A DNA stretch of 64,000 nucleotides from positions 372,001 to 436,000 of the forward strand of contig OY763490.2 of assembly GCA_963667505.2 (NCBI GenBank). Reading direction: 5' to 3'. Shown here in pieces: positions 7,641 through 15,859 of the stretch. Numbering within the stretch: position 1 is the first letter of the stretch; each line of letters opens with the position of its first letter. The position numbers and the translations under genes are program-made. The notes under the pieces were generated by a model. That model made no database searches. It worked only from the letters and a program-made list of their open reading frames with translations, and was not told the origin of the DNA. The stretch comes from Aldehydirespirator sp963667505 (lineage in GTDB: Bacteria; Actinomycetota; Acidimicrobiia; Acidimicrobiales; Aldehydirespiratoraceae).

Positions 7641-8519
7641 ATGGACCGCTGGGACCTCGACGCCTGGGTCGGCTCGCTCGGACGGGTGGCCGAATCCACC
7701 AGGGCCGTCTACGCCCGGGATGCGGCCGCGGCGGCCGCGTGGCTATCTGAGGCCGGCGCCGACGGTCCGGCGTCGGTGGACCGGCGGACCCTGCGCCTCT
7801 ACCTGGCCGATCTCACCCGGCGCGGCTACGCGCCCCGCACGGTGGCTCGCAAGGCGTCGGTCCTGCGCCGCTACTTCGCGTGGGCCTGCCGCTCGGGCCG
7901 AACCTCGGCGGATCCCACTGTGGCCCTCGTCGCCCCGTCCGGGGCGTCGCGGCTGCCGAAGGTGCTCAAGGACGATCAGATCGAGGCTCTGATCGACAAA
8001 CCGGCCCGGGCGGGCGAGGACGAGGCTCGGGACGGGCGCGACCTCGCCATCGTGGAACTGCTCTACGGCAGCGGCCTCAGGGTGAGCGAACTGTGCTCGA
8101 TCACTGTCGACGACCTGGATCCGGACCGCTCGACGGTGCGGGTGTGGGGAAAGGGCGCCAAGCAGCGCCAGGCGCCGCTGAGCGATCCCGCTGTGGCCGC
8201 GCTGCGGAAGTGGCTAGCTGATCACCGCAGCCGGTTCGTCACCGCGGACACCCCCGACGACGCGGTGTTTCTCAACGCCAGGGGCAAGCCGATGACGCCC
8301 CGCGACGTGCGCCGCGTCATCGATCGGCGCAGCGTGGTGCCGACGCACCCCCACGCCCTGCGCCACACGTTCGCCACCCATCTGCTCGACGGCGGCGCCG
8401 ACCTGAGGGCGGTTCAGGAGCTTCTGGGCCACGCCGACATCGCTACCACACAGATCTACACCCACGTCAGCCGGGAGCGGCTGCGCGAGGTGCATCGCAG
8501 CACCCACCCCCGGGCCTGA
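7641..8519 (+). CDS. xerC: Tyrosine recombinase XerC/XerD type
   Basis: Site-specific recombinase likely resolving chromosome dimers at dif. It has an N-terminal SAM-like core-binding domain (LDAWVGSLGRVAESTRAVYA) and a catalytic domain with Arg in GSGLRVSEL, Lys in VWGKGAKQRQAPL, HALRHTFATHLLDGGADL, LGHADIATTQIYTHV and the nucleophilic Tyr. At 292 aa and next to dprA it fits the housekeeping Xer rather than a phage integrase. XerC and XerD cannot be told apart here. Confidence 0.9.
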   Translation: MDRWDLDAWVGSLGRVAESTRAVYARDAAAAAAWLSEAGADGPASVDRRTLRLYLADLTRRGYAPRTVARKASVLRRYFAWACRSGRTSADPTVALVAPSGASRLPKVLKDDQIEALIDKPARAGEDEARDGRDLAIVELLYGSGLRVSELCSITVDDLDPDRSTVRVWGKGAKQRQAPLSDPAVAALRKWLADHRSRFVTADTPDDAVFLNARGKPMTPRDVRRVIDRRSVVPTHPHALRHTFATHLLDGGADLRAVQELLGHADIATTQIYTHVSRERLREVHRSTHPRA

Positions 8520-8533
8520 GGGCCCGCCCTCGG

Positions 8534-10279
8534 CTAGCGGGGGGCGGGGCGGTACTCGTCGATCGGGTAAATGCAGGTGTTCTCCGTGCCGAACGGCGCC
8601 GGCTTGGTGCACGGGAACTCGAAGCGCAGGGTGTGGATGGCGTCCGGCATCTGCGTCTTTCCCGGCCGTAGCGAGAACGGCACCATCTCGTTGGAGTCGA
8701 CCGGGCCCAACGAGGCCAGCGTCTCGTAGATGTCGAAGCGGGTGGGATTGTCGCCTGCGTCGTAGATGGCCCGCAGCGTGGTGCGCAGGATCTCGCACAC
8801 GGTGGTGACCATGCCGTACGCCGACGACCCCATGGCGCTCTCCTCCGAGAAGTGCCTGGTGCCTGACGGGCTGTTGTCGCCGTAGGTGGCGTTGCACATC
8901 TCGTTGAACACCGGCTGCTCATGGCCCTCGATCCGGTAGGAGCCGGTGTCAGAAGCGTCGACGATCAGCGCGCCGTTGTAGAGGTTGCCGGCCGCCTCCC
9001 CGCCGAAGGCCACGACCTTCGATGCCACGATTTCACGCGCTTGGGAGTTGAAGTCCGAAGCGTAGAACTGGACGTCGCCCGGCGCGAACCCCTGGTTGTG
9101 CATCTCGAGGATGTAGCCCGGCGTGGACACCACGTTCAGGACGTTGAAGAACACGTCGATGCCCGCGTCCCGCATCCGCTGCACCGACTCGACCACGCCC
9201 TCGGTGCAGATTGTGCCGCCCCCGCAGCCGATCACGTCGAAGACGGCCACTTCGATGCCCTGGGACCGCAGCGTCTCGACCAGGCCTGCCTCCACTGCCT
9301 CGTACTGGCCGGGCGTGTCGGGCGCGGCCACGCCGATGGTCCTGCCTTCGAGTGCTCCGCGGTCCACGAGGTCGAGAGCGAGCCAGCTCAAGCTCTCCTC
9401 CGCGGTGGGCGCCAAGGAGATCAACCGGTCCTCCCCTCGCCGCATGAACTCCTCCGGCTGGGCCTGCCCGGAGATGAACGCGGTCTCGTGCTCCTCGGCG
9501 ATGCAGAGGTTGGCCGAGCCCTGGAAGCCGCTGGATGCGAGCAGGATCACGCCGTGGAGGTCCTCGATGGCCTCGATGCAGGCCGCGTTGCGGCCCTCGT
9601 CGACGGCGTTGCCGAGCACTTCGAGTTCGATGGTGTGCATCTCGATCATGCGGCCCCTCACGCCGCCGCACTGCTCGTTGACCACTGCGGCGAAGGTGTC
9701 GAACATCTCGGTCACGTCGCCCACAGGCACGAAGAAGCCGACCGCCTCGAAGTCCTCCAGCTTCGACCGAAGGTTCACCAGCGAGATCGAGTCGGCCTCG
9801 ATCCCTGTGTCGGTGGCCACCCGGTCCGGGGCCGGGTCGTGGGCATGGCAGAACGCGTCGAGCTGCATGAACGGATGGTCGCCCCGGTCCATGGTGGCCT
9901 GGAACTCATCGAAGATGCCGTCGCGGGGGTCGTCGTAGATGTTCGGCGGAGGCGCCGCGGGCTCCTCGGGCTCGGTGGCCGCGGTCTCGTCGCCTGTGTC
10001 GGCGGTCTCGTCGGGTTCCGTGGCCGCGGGTTCGTCGCCGGGTTCGTCGCTCGTGTCGGCGGGCTCGTCGGGCTCTGCGGCGGCCGGCTCCGCGGCGTCG
10101 GGTTCGTCGCTCGTGTCGGCGGGCTCGTCTGGCTCTGTGTCGGCGGGCTCGGCCGCCGCCGTCGTCGTCGGCGCGGCCGAGGCGCCGTCGTCGGACTCCG
10201 TGACCTCACCGCCGCATGAGGCGGCCAGCAGGGCCGTGCCCATCAGAAGAGCGAGCGCAGTGCGCAGTCTTGTGTCCAT
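8534..10279 (-). CDS. ABC transporter substrate-binding lipoprotein (type I periplasmic-binding fold)
   Basis: A 581-residue exported lipoprotein: signal peptide with lipobox LLAASC (Cys22), then a low-complexity Asp/Glu/Pro/Ala/Thr linker to about residue 118 built on repeats of EPADTSDEPD-like units. The binding domain follows, with GRTIGVAAPDTPGQYEAVEA and DVFFNVLNVVSTPGYI typical of Leu/Ile/Val-type receptors. It is divergent from the MFS-LivF/LivHMG operon and is the obvious receptor for it. The ligand is unknown. The linker repeats create long spurious reading frames on the other strand. Confidence 0.85.
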   Translation of the reverse strand: MDTRLRTALALLMGTALLAASCGGEVTESDDGASAAPTTTAAAEPADTEPDEPADTSDEPDAAEPAAAEPDEPADTSDEPGDEPAATEPDETADTGDETAATEPEEPAAPPPNIYDDPRDGIFDEFQATMDRGDHPFMQLDAFCHAHDPAPDRVATDTGIEADSISLVNLRSKLEDFEAVGFFVPVGDVTEMFDTFAAVVNEQCGGVRGRMIEMHTIELEVLGNAVDEGRNAACIEAIEDLHGVILLASSGFQGSANLCIAEEHETAFISGQAQPEEFMRRGEDRLISLAPTAEESLSWLALDLVDRGALEGRTIGVAAPDTPGQYEAVEAGLVETLRSQGIEVAVFDVIGCGGGTICTEGVVESVQRMRDAGIDVFFNVLNVVSTPGYILEMHNQGFAPGDVQFYASDFNSQAREIVASKVVAFGGEAAGNLYNGALIVDASDTGSYRIEGHEQPVFNEMCNATYGDNSPSGTRHFSEESAMGSSAYGMVTTVCEILRTTLRAIYDAGDNPTRFDIYETLASLGPVDSNEMVPFSLRPGKTQMPDAIHTLRFEFPCTKPAPFGTENTCIYPIDEYRPAPR

Positions 10280-10382
10280 GGGTTCCTCCGTCCCTCCGTG
10301 ACGTCAGCCTCGTCGGCTTGTTCGGCCAGTCTCGCCGGTCGTGCCAGTTCCTACAAGTTAGTTCGTGCTGGTGACCCACGGC

Positions 10383-10457
10383 GTTCGGCACAATCGCAGA
10401 GAGCCGGTGGTCGTGGCGACCGACCCTCCCCGCGCGGCTACTGTTCGGCACGACTGC
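10383..10457. promoter_or_regulatory. Repeated GTTCGGCAC site in divergent transporter promoter region
   Basis: GTTCGGCACAATCGC at 10383-10397 and GTTCGGCACGACTGC at 10443-10457 are 60 bp apart in the 215-bp space between the binding protein and the transporter operon. The spacing and position suggest an operator, but no regulator gene is adjacent. The same GTTCGGCA core also forms the hairpin after the operon. Confidence 0.35.
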
Positions 10458-10494
10458 GCCGCCTCCGCGCGGCGAGAGCCACGCGGGTGTCACC

Positions 10495-12729
10495 ATGCCA
10501 GACCAGCCCTCCAATCCGGCCGAGCCCGCGCTGTCGGCCGAGCCCGCGTCAGCCTCCGAGTTGTCCGCTGCGATCCTCGACGAGGAGGCCAGGCGACGGG
10601 CCGAGCAGGCCGAGCGCGACGCGGCGACGGTCCTGCCCGACGACCTGCTCCCCGGCGTGGGCGACGCGCCCATGACCCTGCGCGACGGCCTGCGGGCCGG
10701 GGGCCGGTCGATGGTGGCGGTGATGTTCGTGCTGTCGGTCATCGACGAACTGCCCCGCGCCGTCCGAGTGCTCGCGCCCGACATCCAGGACTCCCTCGAC
10801 ATCAGCGACACGGTGTTGTTCGGCGTCCTCGGATTCGGCGGCGTCGCCTTGGTGCTGGGCACGGTTCCCATGGCCGCGCTCGCCGACCGGGTCAGGCGGG
10901 TGGCGATCATCCCGGTGTCGTGCGCCTTCTGGGGCGTCACCACCTTCCTCAGCGGGCTGATCGTCAACCCGTTCCAGCTGTTCCTCACCAACGCGGGCAC
11001 AGGCCTGGGCCAGGCCTACCGGATCCCGGTGGCCAACTCGCTGCTGGTCGACACCTACCCGATCCAGGCCCGCAGCCGGGTCTTCGCGCTGGAGGGCCTC
11101 GGCCGGCCCGTCGGCCAGCTCCTCGGGCCGCTCGCGGTGGGCGGGATCGCCGCCGCGGTCGGCGGCGACGAGTCGTGGCGAGCCGCGTTCTTCGCCGTCG
11201 CGGCCGCGCCGGTGGCCGCCGCAGCCCTCGCCGCGCTGGTGCTGCGCGAGCCCGACCGGGGGCGCTTCGAGAAGCAGGCCGTGTTCGGCGTCGAGCAGGC
11301 CGACATCGAGGAGCTGCCGGTGTCCATCGGCACCGCTTTCGCCCGGCTGCGCAAGATCAGGACCTTTTACTTCCTGTCCACCGGCGTGGGTGTCCTCGGC
11401 TTCGCGCTGATTGCCATCCCCATCCAGTTCAACCTGCTGCTCGAGGACAAGTACGCCATGGGCCCGCTCGAGCGGGGCGTGGTCGAGTCGCTCATCTGGG
11501 TGGCCGCTCTCGTCGGGCTGCCGGTGGCGGGACGGCTCTTCGACCGGGGCTTCCGGCAGGACCCGGCGACGATGATGCGCCTCGCCGGCCTGATGGTGGT
11601 CGCTGCCGGTGTGGTGTACGCGGTGGCATTGCCCATCAAGATTCTGGGCGGGCTGGTCCTGCTGATGGCCGCGGCCCAGACGCTGATCTCCATGTCGTTC
11701 GTGGCCGCCCCCTCGGTGATCGCCGCGGTCTCGCCCTACCGCATCCGGGCCCAGGCCTTCGCCCTGCTGCCGGTGTTCGTGTTCCTGATGGGCGGGTTCT
11801 TCGGCGGCCTGATCGTCGGCCAGCTCTCCGACGCCTACAACGAGCGGACGGCCATGCTGGTGGCCGCCCCCCCGGCCGCGCTCATCGGCGGCGCGCTCAT
11901 TGCCTACGGCAGCCGCTTCATCCGCGGCGACATCTCCCGGGCGGTGGAGGAACTGGTCGAGGAGCAACAGGAGCAGCGCCGCGCCGCGGCCGCGCCGTCG
12001 TCGGTGTCGGCCCTTCAGGTGCGCAACCTCGACTTCAGCTACGGCAGCGTCCAAGTGCTCTTCGACGTGTCCCTCGAGGTGGCCAAGGGCGAGACAGTGG
12101 CCCTGCTAGGCACCAACGGCGCCGGCAAGTCCACGCTGCTGCGGGCGGTGAGCGGCCTCGGCATCCCCGACCGGGGAGTGGTGCGCCTCAACGGCCGGAC
12201 CATCACCTACGCCGACGCCGAGGCCCGCTTCGCGGCCGGGCTGGTGCAACTGCGGGGCGGCGCCGGGGTCTTCGAGGCGCTGACCGTGGGCGACAACCTC
12301 CGGGCCTCGGTGCTGGCCGCCGACCTCGACGACGCCGAGATCGACGCCCGCGCGCAGCGGGCTCTCGGCCTGTTCCCGGCGCTCGCGCAACGCCGCGGGG
12401 CCAAGGCGGGCGACCTGTCGGGAGGCCAGCAGCAGATGCTGGCGCTGGCCATGGCCCTCATGCACGAGCCCGCGGTGCTGCTGATCGACGAGCTCAGCCT
12501 CGGCCTGGCCCCGGTCGTGGTGCAGGAACTGCTCGAGGTGGTGGAACGGCTGCGCGACGAAGGGCAGACGATGGTGATCGTCGAGCAGTCCCTCAACGTG
12601 GCGCTGGCCTTCGCCGACCGGGCCCTGTTCATGGAGAAGGGCCGGATCCGCTTCGAGGGCCCCGCTGGGGAACTGGCCGAGCGCGACGACCTGGCCCGGG
12701 CTGTGTTCCTCGGCGGCGAGGGCGGATGA
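10495..12729 (+). CDS. MFS transporter fused to LivF-type ABC ATPase
   Basis: A 744-residue two-part protein. Residues about 60-480 form a 12-helix major-facilitator domain (for example VLFGVLGFGGVALVLGTVPM and the loop ADRVRRVAIIP). Residues about 505-744 are a LivF-like ATPase: Walker A GTNGAGKST near 538, signature LSGGQQQMLALAMAL near 640, LLIDELSLGLAP, and the LivF-style VIVEQSLNVAL. The reading frame is continuous. A separate LivF is absent nearby, so this ATPase probably pairs with the LivG domain of the next gene. The role of the MFS half is unknown. Confidence 0.88.
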   Translation: MPDQPSNPAEPALSAEPASASELSAAILDEEARRRAEQAERDAATVLPDDLLPGVGDAPMTLRDGLRAGGRSMVAVMFVLSVIDELPRAVRVLAPDIQDSLDISDTVLFGVLGFGGVALVLGTVPMAALADRVRRVAIIPVSCAFWGVTTFLSGLIVNPFQLFLTNAGTGLGQAYRIPVANSLLVDTYPIQARSRVFALEGLGRPVGQLLGPLAVGGIAAAVGGDESWRAAFFAVAAAPVAAAALAALVLREPDRGRFEKQAVFGVEQADIEELPVSIGTAFARLRKIRTFYFLSTGVGVLGFALIAIPIQFNLLLEDKYAMGPLERGVVESLIWVAALVGLPVAGRLFDRGFRQDPATMMRLAGLMVVAAGVVYAVALPIKILGGLVLLMAAAQTLISMSFVAAPSVIAAVSPYRIRAQAFALLPVFVFLMGGFFGGLIVGQLSDAYNERTAMLVAAPPAALIGGALIAYGSRFIRGDISRAVEELVEEQQEQRRAAAAPSSVSALQVRNLDFSYGSVQVLFDVSLEVAKGETVALLGTNGAGKSTLLRAVSGLGIPDRGVVRLNGRTITYADAEARFAAGLVQLRGGAGVFEALTVGDNLRASVLAADLDDAEIDARAQRALGLFPALAQRRGAKAGDLSGGQQQMLALAMALMHEPAVLLIDELSLGLAPVVVQELLEVVERLRDEGQTMVIVEQSLNVALAFADRALFMEKGRIRFEGPAGELAERDDLARAVFLGGEGG

Positions 12730-12836
12730 CCGCCGCGGTCGCCGCAGGTGCAGCGGGCGCAGCGGGCCCAGCGACCGCCGCAGGTGCAGTCGGCGTCGGG
12801 GCGGCGAGGAGCACGCAGGCCGCGGTGCGACCATGA
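12726..12836 (+). CDS. Possible 36-residue Ala/Gly-rich coupling peptide
   Basis: ATG 12726 overlaps the stop of the MFS-LivF gene (ATGA), and its own stop TGA 12834-12836 overlaps the ATG of the LivHMG gene (ATGA). It reads MTAAVAAGAAGAAGPATAAG and ends AAVRP. Overlap at both ends bridges the two transporter genes exactly, which suggests translational coupling. The composition is low-complexity and contains the 17-bp repeat GACCGCCGCAGGTGCAG, so it may not be a functional protein. Confidence 0.4.
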   Translation: MTAAVAAGAAGAAGPATAAGAVGVGAARSTQAAVRP

Positions 12837-15724
12837 TCGAGCCGCTCGGGATCGCCATCGGCCAGCAGTCGCTGATGCTGGGGCTGGTGACCGGCCTGAC
12901 CTACGCCGCCTTCGCGGCCGGGTTCGTGTTGGTGTACCGCTCCACCGGCGTGCTGAACTTCGCCCACGGCGAGGTGGGCGCCTTCGGCACCGCCCTGTTC
13001 GTATTGCTGCTGGCCCAGTACGGCCTGAACTACTGGCTGTCGTTCGTGCTGGCCATGGCGGCCTGCGCAGCCATAGGCATGGCCATCGAGCTAATCGTGA
13101 TCCGTCGGCTGTTCGACTCGCCGCGGCTGGTCGTGCTGATCGCCACTATCGGTGTCGGCCAGATCGTGGTGTTCGGCAAGATCAGCCTGCCGTCGGTCAT
13201 CGCGGGCGGCCCGATCCCGTCGCCGTTCACGGCGACGTGGACGCCCACCGACCACATCCGCCTGCAGTCCCGCGAGATCGTCGTGCTGACCGTGGTGCCG
13301 CTGCTGATCGGCGCGCTTGCCTGGTTCATGGCCCGCACCCGGTTCGGCCTGGCCGTGCGGGCGTCGGCGTCCAATCCGGACACGGCGCGCGTCTACGGCA
13401 CGTCGCCGCGGCGCACCTCCACCGTCGTGTGGACGATCTCCGGCGCCTTCGCGGCGGCCACTGCCATCTTCTTCGCCCCGCTTCAGGGCATCAACGCCGC
13501 CCAGGCCGGCACCGCCGCCATCGCCGAGCCGCTGCTGCTGCGAGTGCTGGTGGTGTCGCTGCTGGCCAGGATGCGGTCGCTGCCCGGCACTCTCGTCGGC
13601 GGGGTGGCGGTGGGGGTGGCGGAGCAGCTCATCCGCTCCAACGTCGAGTCGTCCAACCGGACGGTGGTGGACGTGTACCTGTTCGTGGCGGTGCTGGTGG
13701 TGGTGCTGGTGGTGGTGCGCAGCACCGACCAGGACGCGTCCTGGTCGCTGGCGCCCCGGGTGCGGGCGGTGCCCAGCCGGCTCGAGGCGCTGTGGTGGGT
13801 CCGCCGGCTGAACGCGCTGGGCTTCGCCGCGGTGTTCGGGGCTCTGGCGCTGCTGGGGCTGCTGCTGTCGACCAACAGCTCGCTGTTCACCTGGTCGAGC
13901 ATCGTGCTGTTCGCCATGGTGGTGCTGTCCATGACGGTGCTCACCGGGTGGGCCGGGCAGCTGTCGCTGGGCCAGTTCGCCTTCGTCGGGCTCGGCGGGC
14001 TCACCGTGCTGGGCCTCACCCGCGGCAACGACATACCGGTGCCCTTCGACCTGTTCGACCTGTCGGTGCGCCTGCCCTGGGGCGCGGCCATGGCGGTGGC
14101 CACCGCGGTGGGAGTGGTGGCCGCGCTGCTGGTGGGCCTGCCCGCGCTGCGGGTGCGGGGGCTGTTCCTGGCCGTCACCACGCTGGCCTTCGCGGTGGCC
14201 TCGGCGTCGTGGCTGCTGGGCCAGGACTTCTTCACCGGCGGCACCACCGCGCCCCGCCCCGCCGACAAGCCGGTGCTCGACCTCGGCCCGGTCCACATCG
14301 ACTTCGGCGCCTCCCGCAAGAGCTACTACTTCCTGTGCCTGGTCTCGCTGGCGGTGGCCGCCGCGGTGGTGGCCCGGCTGCGGCGCACGGGCATCGGCCG
14401 GTCGTGGATCGCGGTGCGAGACAACGAGGAGATGGCCGCGGCCTCCACGGTCTCGCCAACCCGGATGAAGCTGGCCGCCTTCGGGGTGGCAGGCGGGATC
14501 GCCGCCTACGCCGGCGGCCTGCTGGTCACGCTGGTGCCGTCGCTGCAGCCCTACGTGCTGTTCCGGGCCAGCGAGTCGATCGTGGTGGTGGCCACCGCCA
14601 TCATCGGCGGGCTGGGCTCGGTGGCCGGCCCGATCCTGGGCGCGCTGTGGGTGAGGGGCATCCCGCAGGCCACCCCCGACAAGCTCGACGACCTGGTGCG
14701 CCTGCTGACCAGCAACATCGGCCTGCTCGTGCTGCTCATGTACTTCCCCGGCGGACTCATGCAGATCGTCTACACAGTGCGCGACCGGCTGCTGGACCGG
14801 GCCGACCGCCGCCTCGCGGCCCGAGGCGCCGAAGCGTCCGGGCGGTCGGGGGCGCCGGCCGAAGCCCGCGCCCAGGCCGCGCCCAGGCGACCGGCGTTCC
14901 AGCCTGCGACGGCGGCGGCAGTCTCCGACGGCCCGGCCCTGCGGACCGAGGGGGTGTCGGTGCGCTTCGGCGGCAACCTCGCCGTCGACGATGTGTCGGT
15001 CCACGTCGGCCACGGCGAGCTGGTCGGGCTGATCGGCACCAACGGCGCAGGCAAGTCCACGCTGCTCAACGCGGTGAGCGGCTTCGTGCCGTCGCAGGGC
15101 CGGGTGCACGTGCTCGGCGCCGACATCACTCGGCGCCGGCCCCCGGCCCGCCATGCAGTAGGGCTGGGACGCGGCTTCCAGGGCGCCCGCCTGTACCCGG
15201 ACCTCACGGTGCGCGAGTCCCTGATGGTGGCGCTGGAGGCCCGGTCGAGGTCGCGTCTGGTGGCGTCGATGACCGGACTGCCCCCGTCGCCCGCGGCGGA
15301 GCGGGCCAAGCGGGCCGAGGCCGACGAGGTCATCGCCTACATGGGCCTGGGCCGCTACGCGGACCATTTCATCGCCACGCTCTCCACCGGGACGCGCCGG
15401 ATCGTGGAGCTGTCGAGCCTGCTGGCGGTGCGGGCCCGGGTGCTGCTGCTCGACGAGCCCACGGGCGGCGTGGCCCAGCGCGAGGCCGAGGCGTTCGGCC
15501 CGCTCATCAAGCAGGTGCAGGCCGAGCTGGAGGCGGCGGTCGTGGTGATCGAGCACGACATGCCGCTGGTGATGGGCATCAGCGACCGGGTGTACTGCCT
15601 GGAGGCCGGCGCGGTCATAGCCGAGGGCCCGCCCGACCAGGTCCGGCGCGACCCGCTGGTGATAGCCAGCTACCTAGGCACCTCGGAGCAGGCCATAGGC
15701 CGCTCCAACCCGACCACCCGCTAG
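12833..15724 (+). CDS. LivH-LivM-LivG fusion: branched-chain amino acid type ABC permeases plus ATPase
   Basis: A 963-residue protein joining three usual subunits. Residues 1-300 are LivH-like (YRSTGVLNFAHGEVGAFGTA). Residues about 320-660 are LivM-like (WAGQLSLGQFAFVGLGG and GAYAGG-type segments). Residues about 705-963 are LivG-like, with EGVSVRFGGNLAVDDVSVHV, Walker A GTNGAGKST near 733, LLLDEPTGGVAQRE and VVVIEHDMPLVMGISDRV. The ABC signature is altered to LSTGTRRIVEL. With the preceding MFS-LivF fusion and the divergent lipoprotein this makes a complete importer; the substrate is not evident. Confidence 0.92.
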   Translation: MIEPLGIAIGQQSLMLGLVTGLTYAAFAAGFVLVYRSTGVLNFAHGEVGAFGTALFVLLLAQYGLNYWLSFVLAMAACAAIGMAIELIVIRRLFDSPRLVVLIATIGVGQIVVFGKISLPSVIAGGPIPSPFTATWTPTDHIRLQSREIVVLTVVPLLIGALAWFMARTRFGLAVRASASNPDTARVYGTSPRRTSTVVWTISGAFAAATAIFFAPLQGINAAQAGTAAIAEPLLLRVLVVSLLARMRSLPGTLVGGVAVGVAEQLIRSNVESSNRTVVDVYLFVAVLVVVLVVVRSTDQDASWSLAPRVRAVPSRLEALWWVRRLNALGFAAVFGALALLGLLLSTNSSLFTWSSIVLFAMVVLSMTVLTGWAGQLSLGQFAFVGLGGLTVLGLTRGNDIPVPFDLFDLSVRLPWGAAMAVATAVGVVAALLVGLPALRVRGLFLAVTTLAFAVASASWLLGQDFFTGGTTAPRPADKPVLDLGPVHIDFGASRKSYYFLCLVSLAVAAAVVARLRRTGIGRSWIAVRDNEEMAAASTVSPTRMKLAAFGVAGGIAAYAGGLLVTLVPSLQPYVLFRASESIVVVATAIIGGLGSVAGPILGALWVRGIPQATPDKLDDLVRLLTSNIGLLVLLMYFPGGLMQIVYTVRDRLLDRADRRLAARGAEASGRSGAPAEARAQAAPRRPAFQPATAAAVSDGPALRTEGVSVRFGGNLAVDDVSVHVGHGELVGLIGTNGAGKSTLLNAVSGFVPSQGRVHVLGADITRRRPPARHAVGLGRGFQGARLYPDLTVRESLMVALEARSRSRLVASMTGLPPSPAAERAKRAEADEVIAYMGLGRYADHFIATLSTGTRRIVELSSLLAVRARVLLLDEPTGGVAQREAEAFGPLIKQVQAELEAAVVVIEHDMPLVMGISDRVYCLEAGAVIAEGPPDQVRRDPLVIASYLGTSEQAIGRSNPTTR

Positions 15725-15754
15725 CCCTCGCCGGTCAGCCACCCCCCGACACCG

Positions 15755-15773
15755 TGCCGAACGCTGTTCGGCA
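15755..15773 (+). terminator. Hairpin after LivHMG gene
   Basis: TGCCGAAC-GCT-GTTCGGCA is a perfect 8-bp stem with a 3-nt loop, 31 bases after the stop codon. There is no T-run, so it is a weak intrinsic terminator candidate or an operator-like palindrome. Confidence 0.45.
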
Positions 15774-15859
15774 ACCGCTAGGGCCTCTCACCGACTGACC
15801 GCCGGCAGCATCGCCACCACCGCCACGGTGGCGGCGAGGCGTGACAGACTTGGCGGGTA

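Noticed and set aside
7641..8519. Phage or island integrase
   Set aside because: Length, motif set and position beside dprA fit housekeeping Xer; no tRNA attachment site or phage genes are adjacent.
8921..10219. Long forward frame opposite the binding lipoprotein
   Set aside because: Its Val/Gly-rich repeats are the antisense of the acidic linker; the reverse frame has a signal peptide, lipobox and receptor fold.
12748..15798. 1016-codon open frame overlapping LivHMG, and 821 codons on the other strand (13091-15556)
   Set aside because: Both are Arg/Pro/Gly- or His/Gln-rich with no family motif; they are by-products of high GC third positions in the real LivH-LivM-LivG frame.
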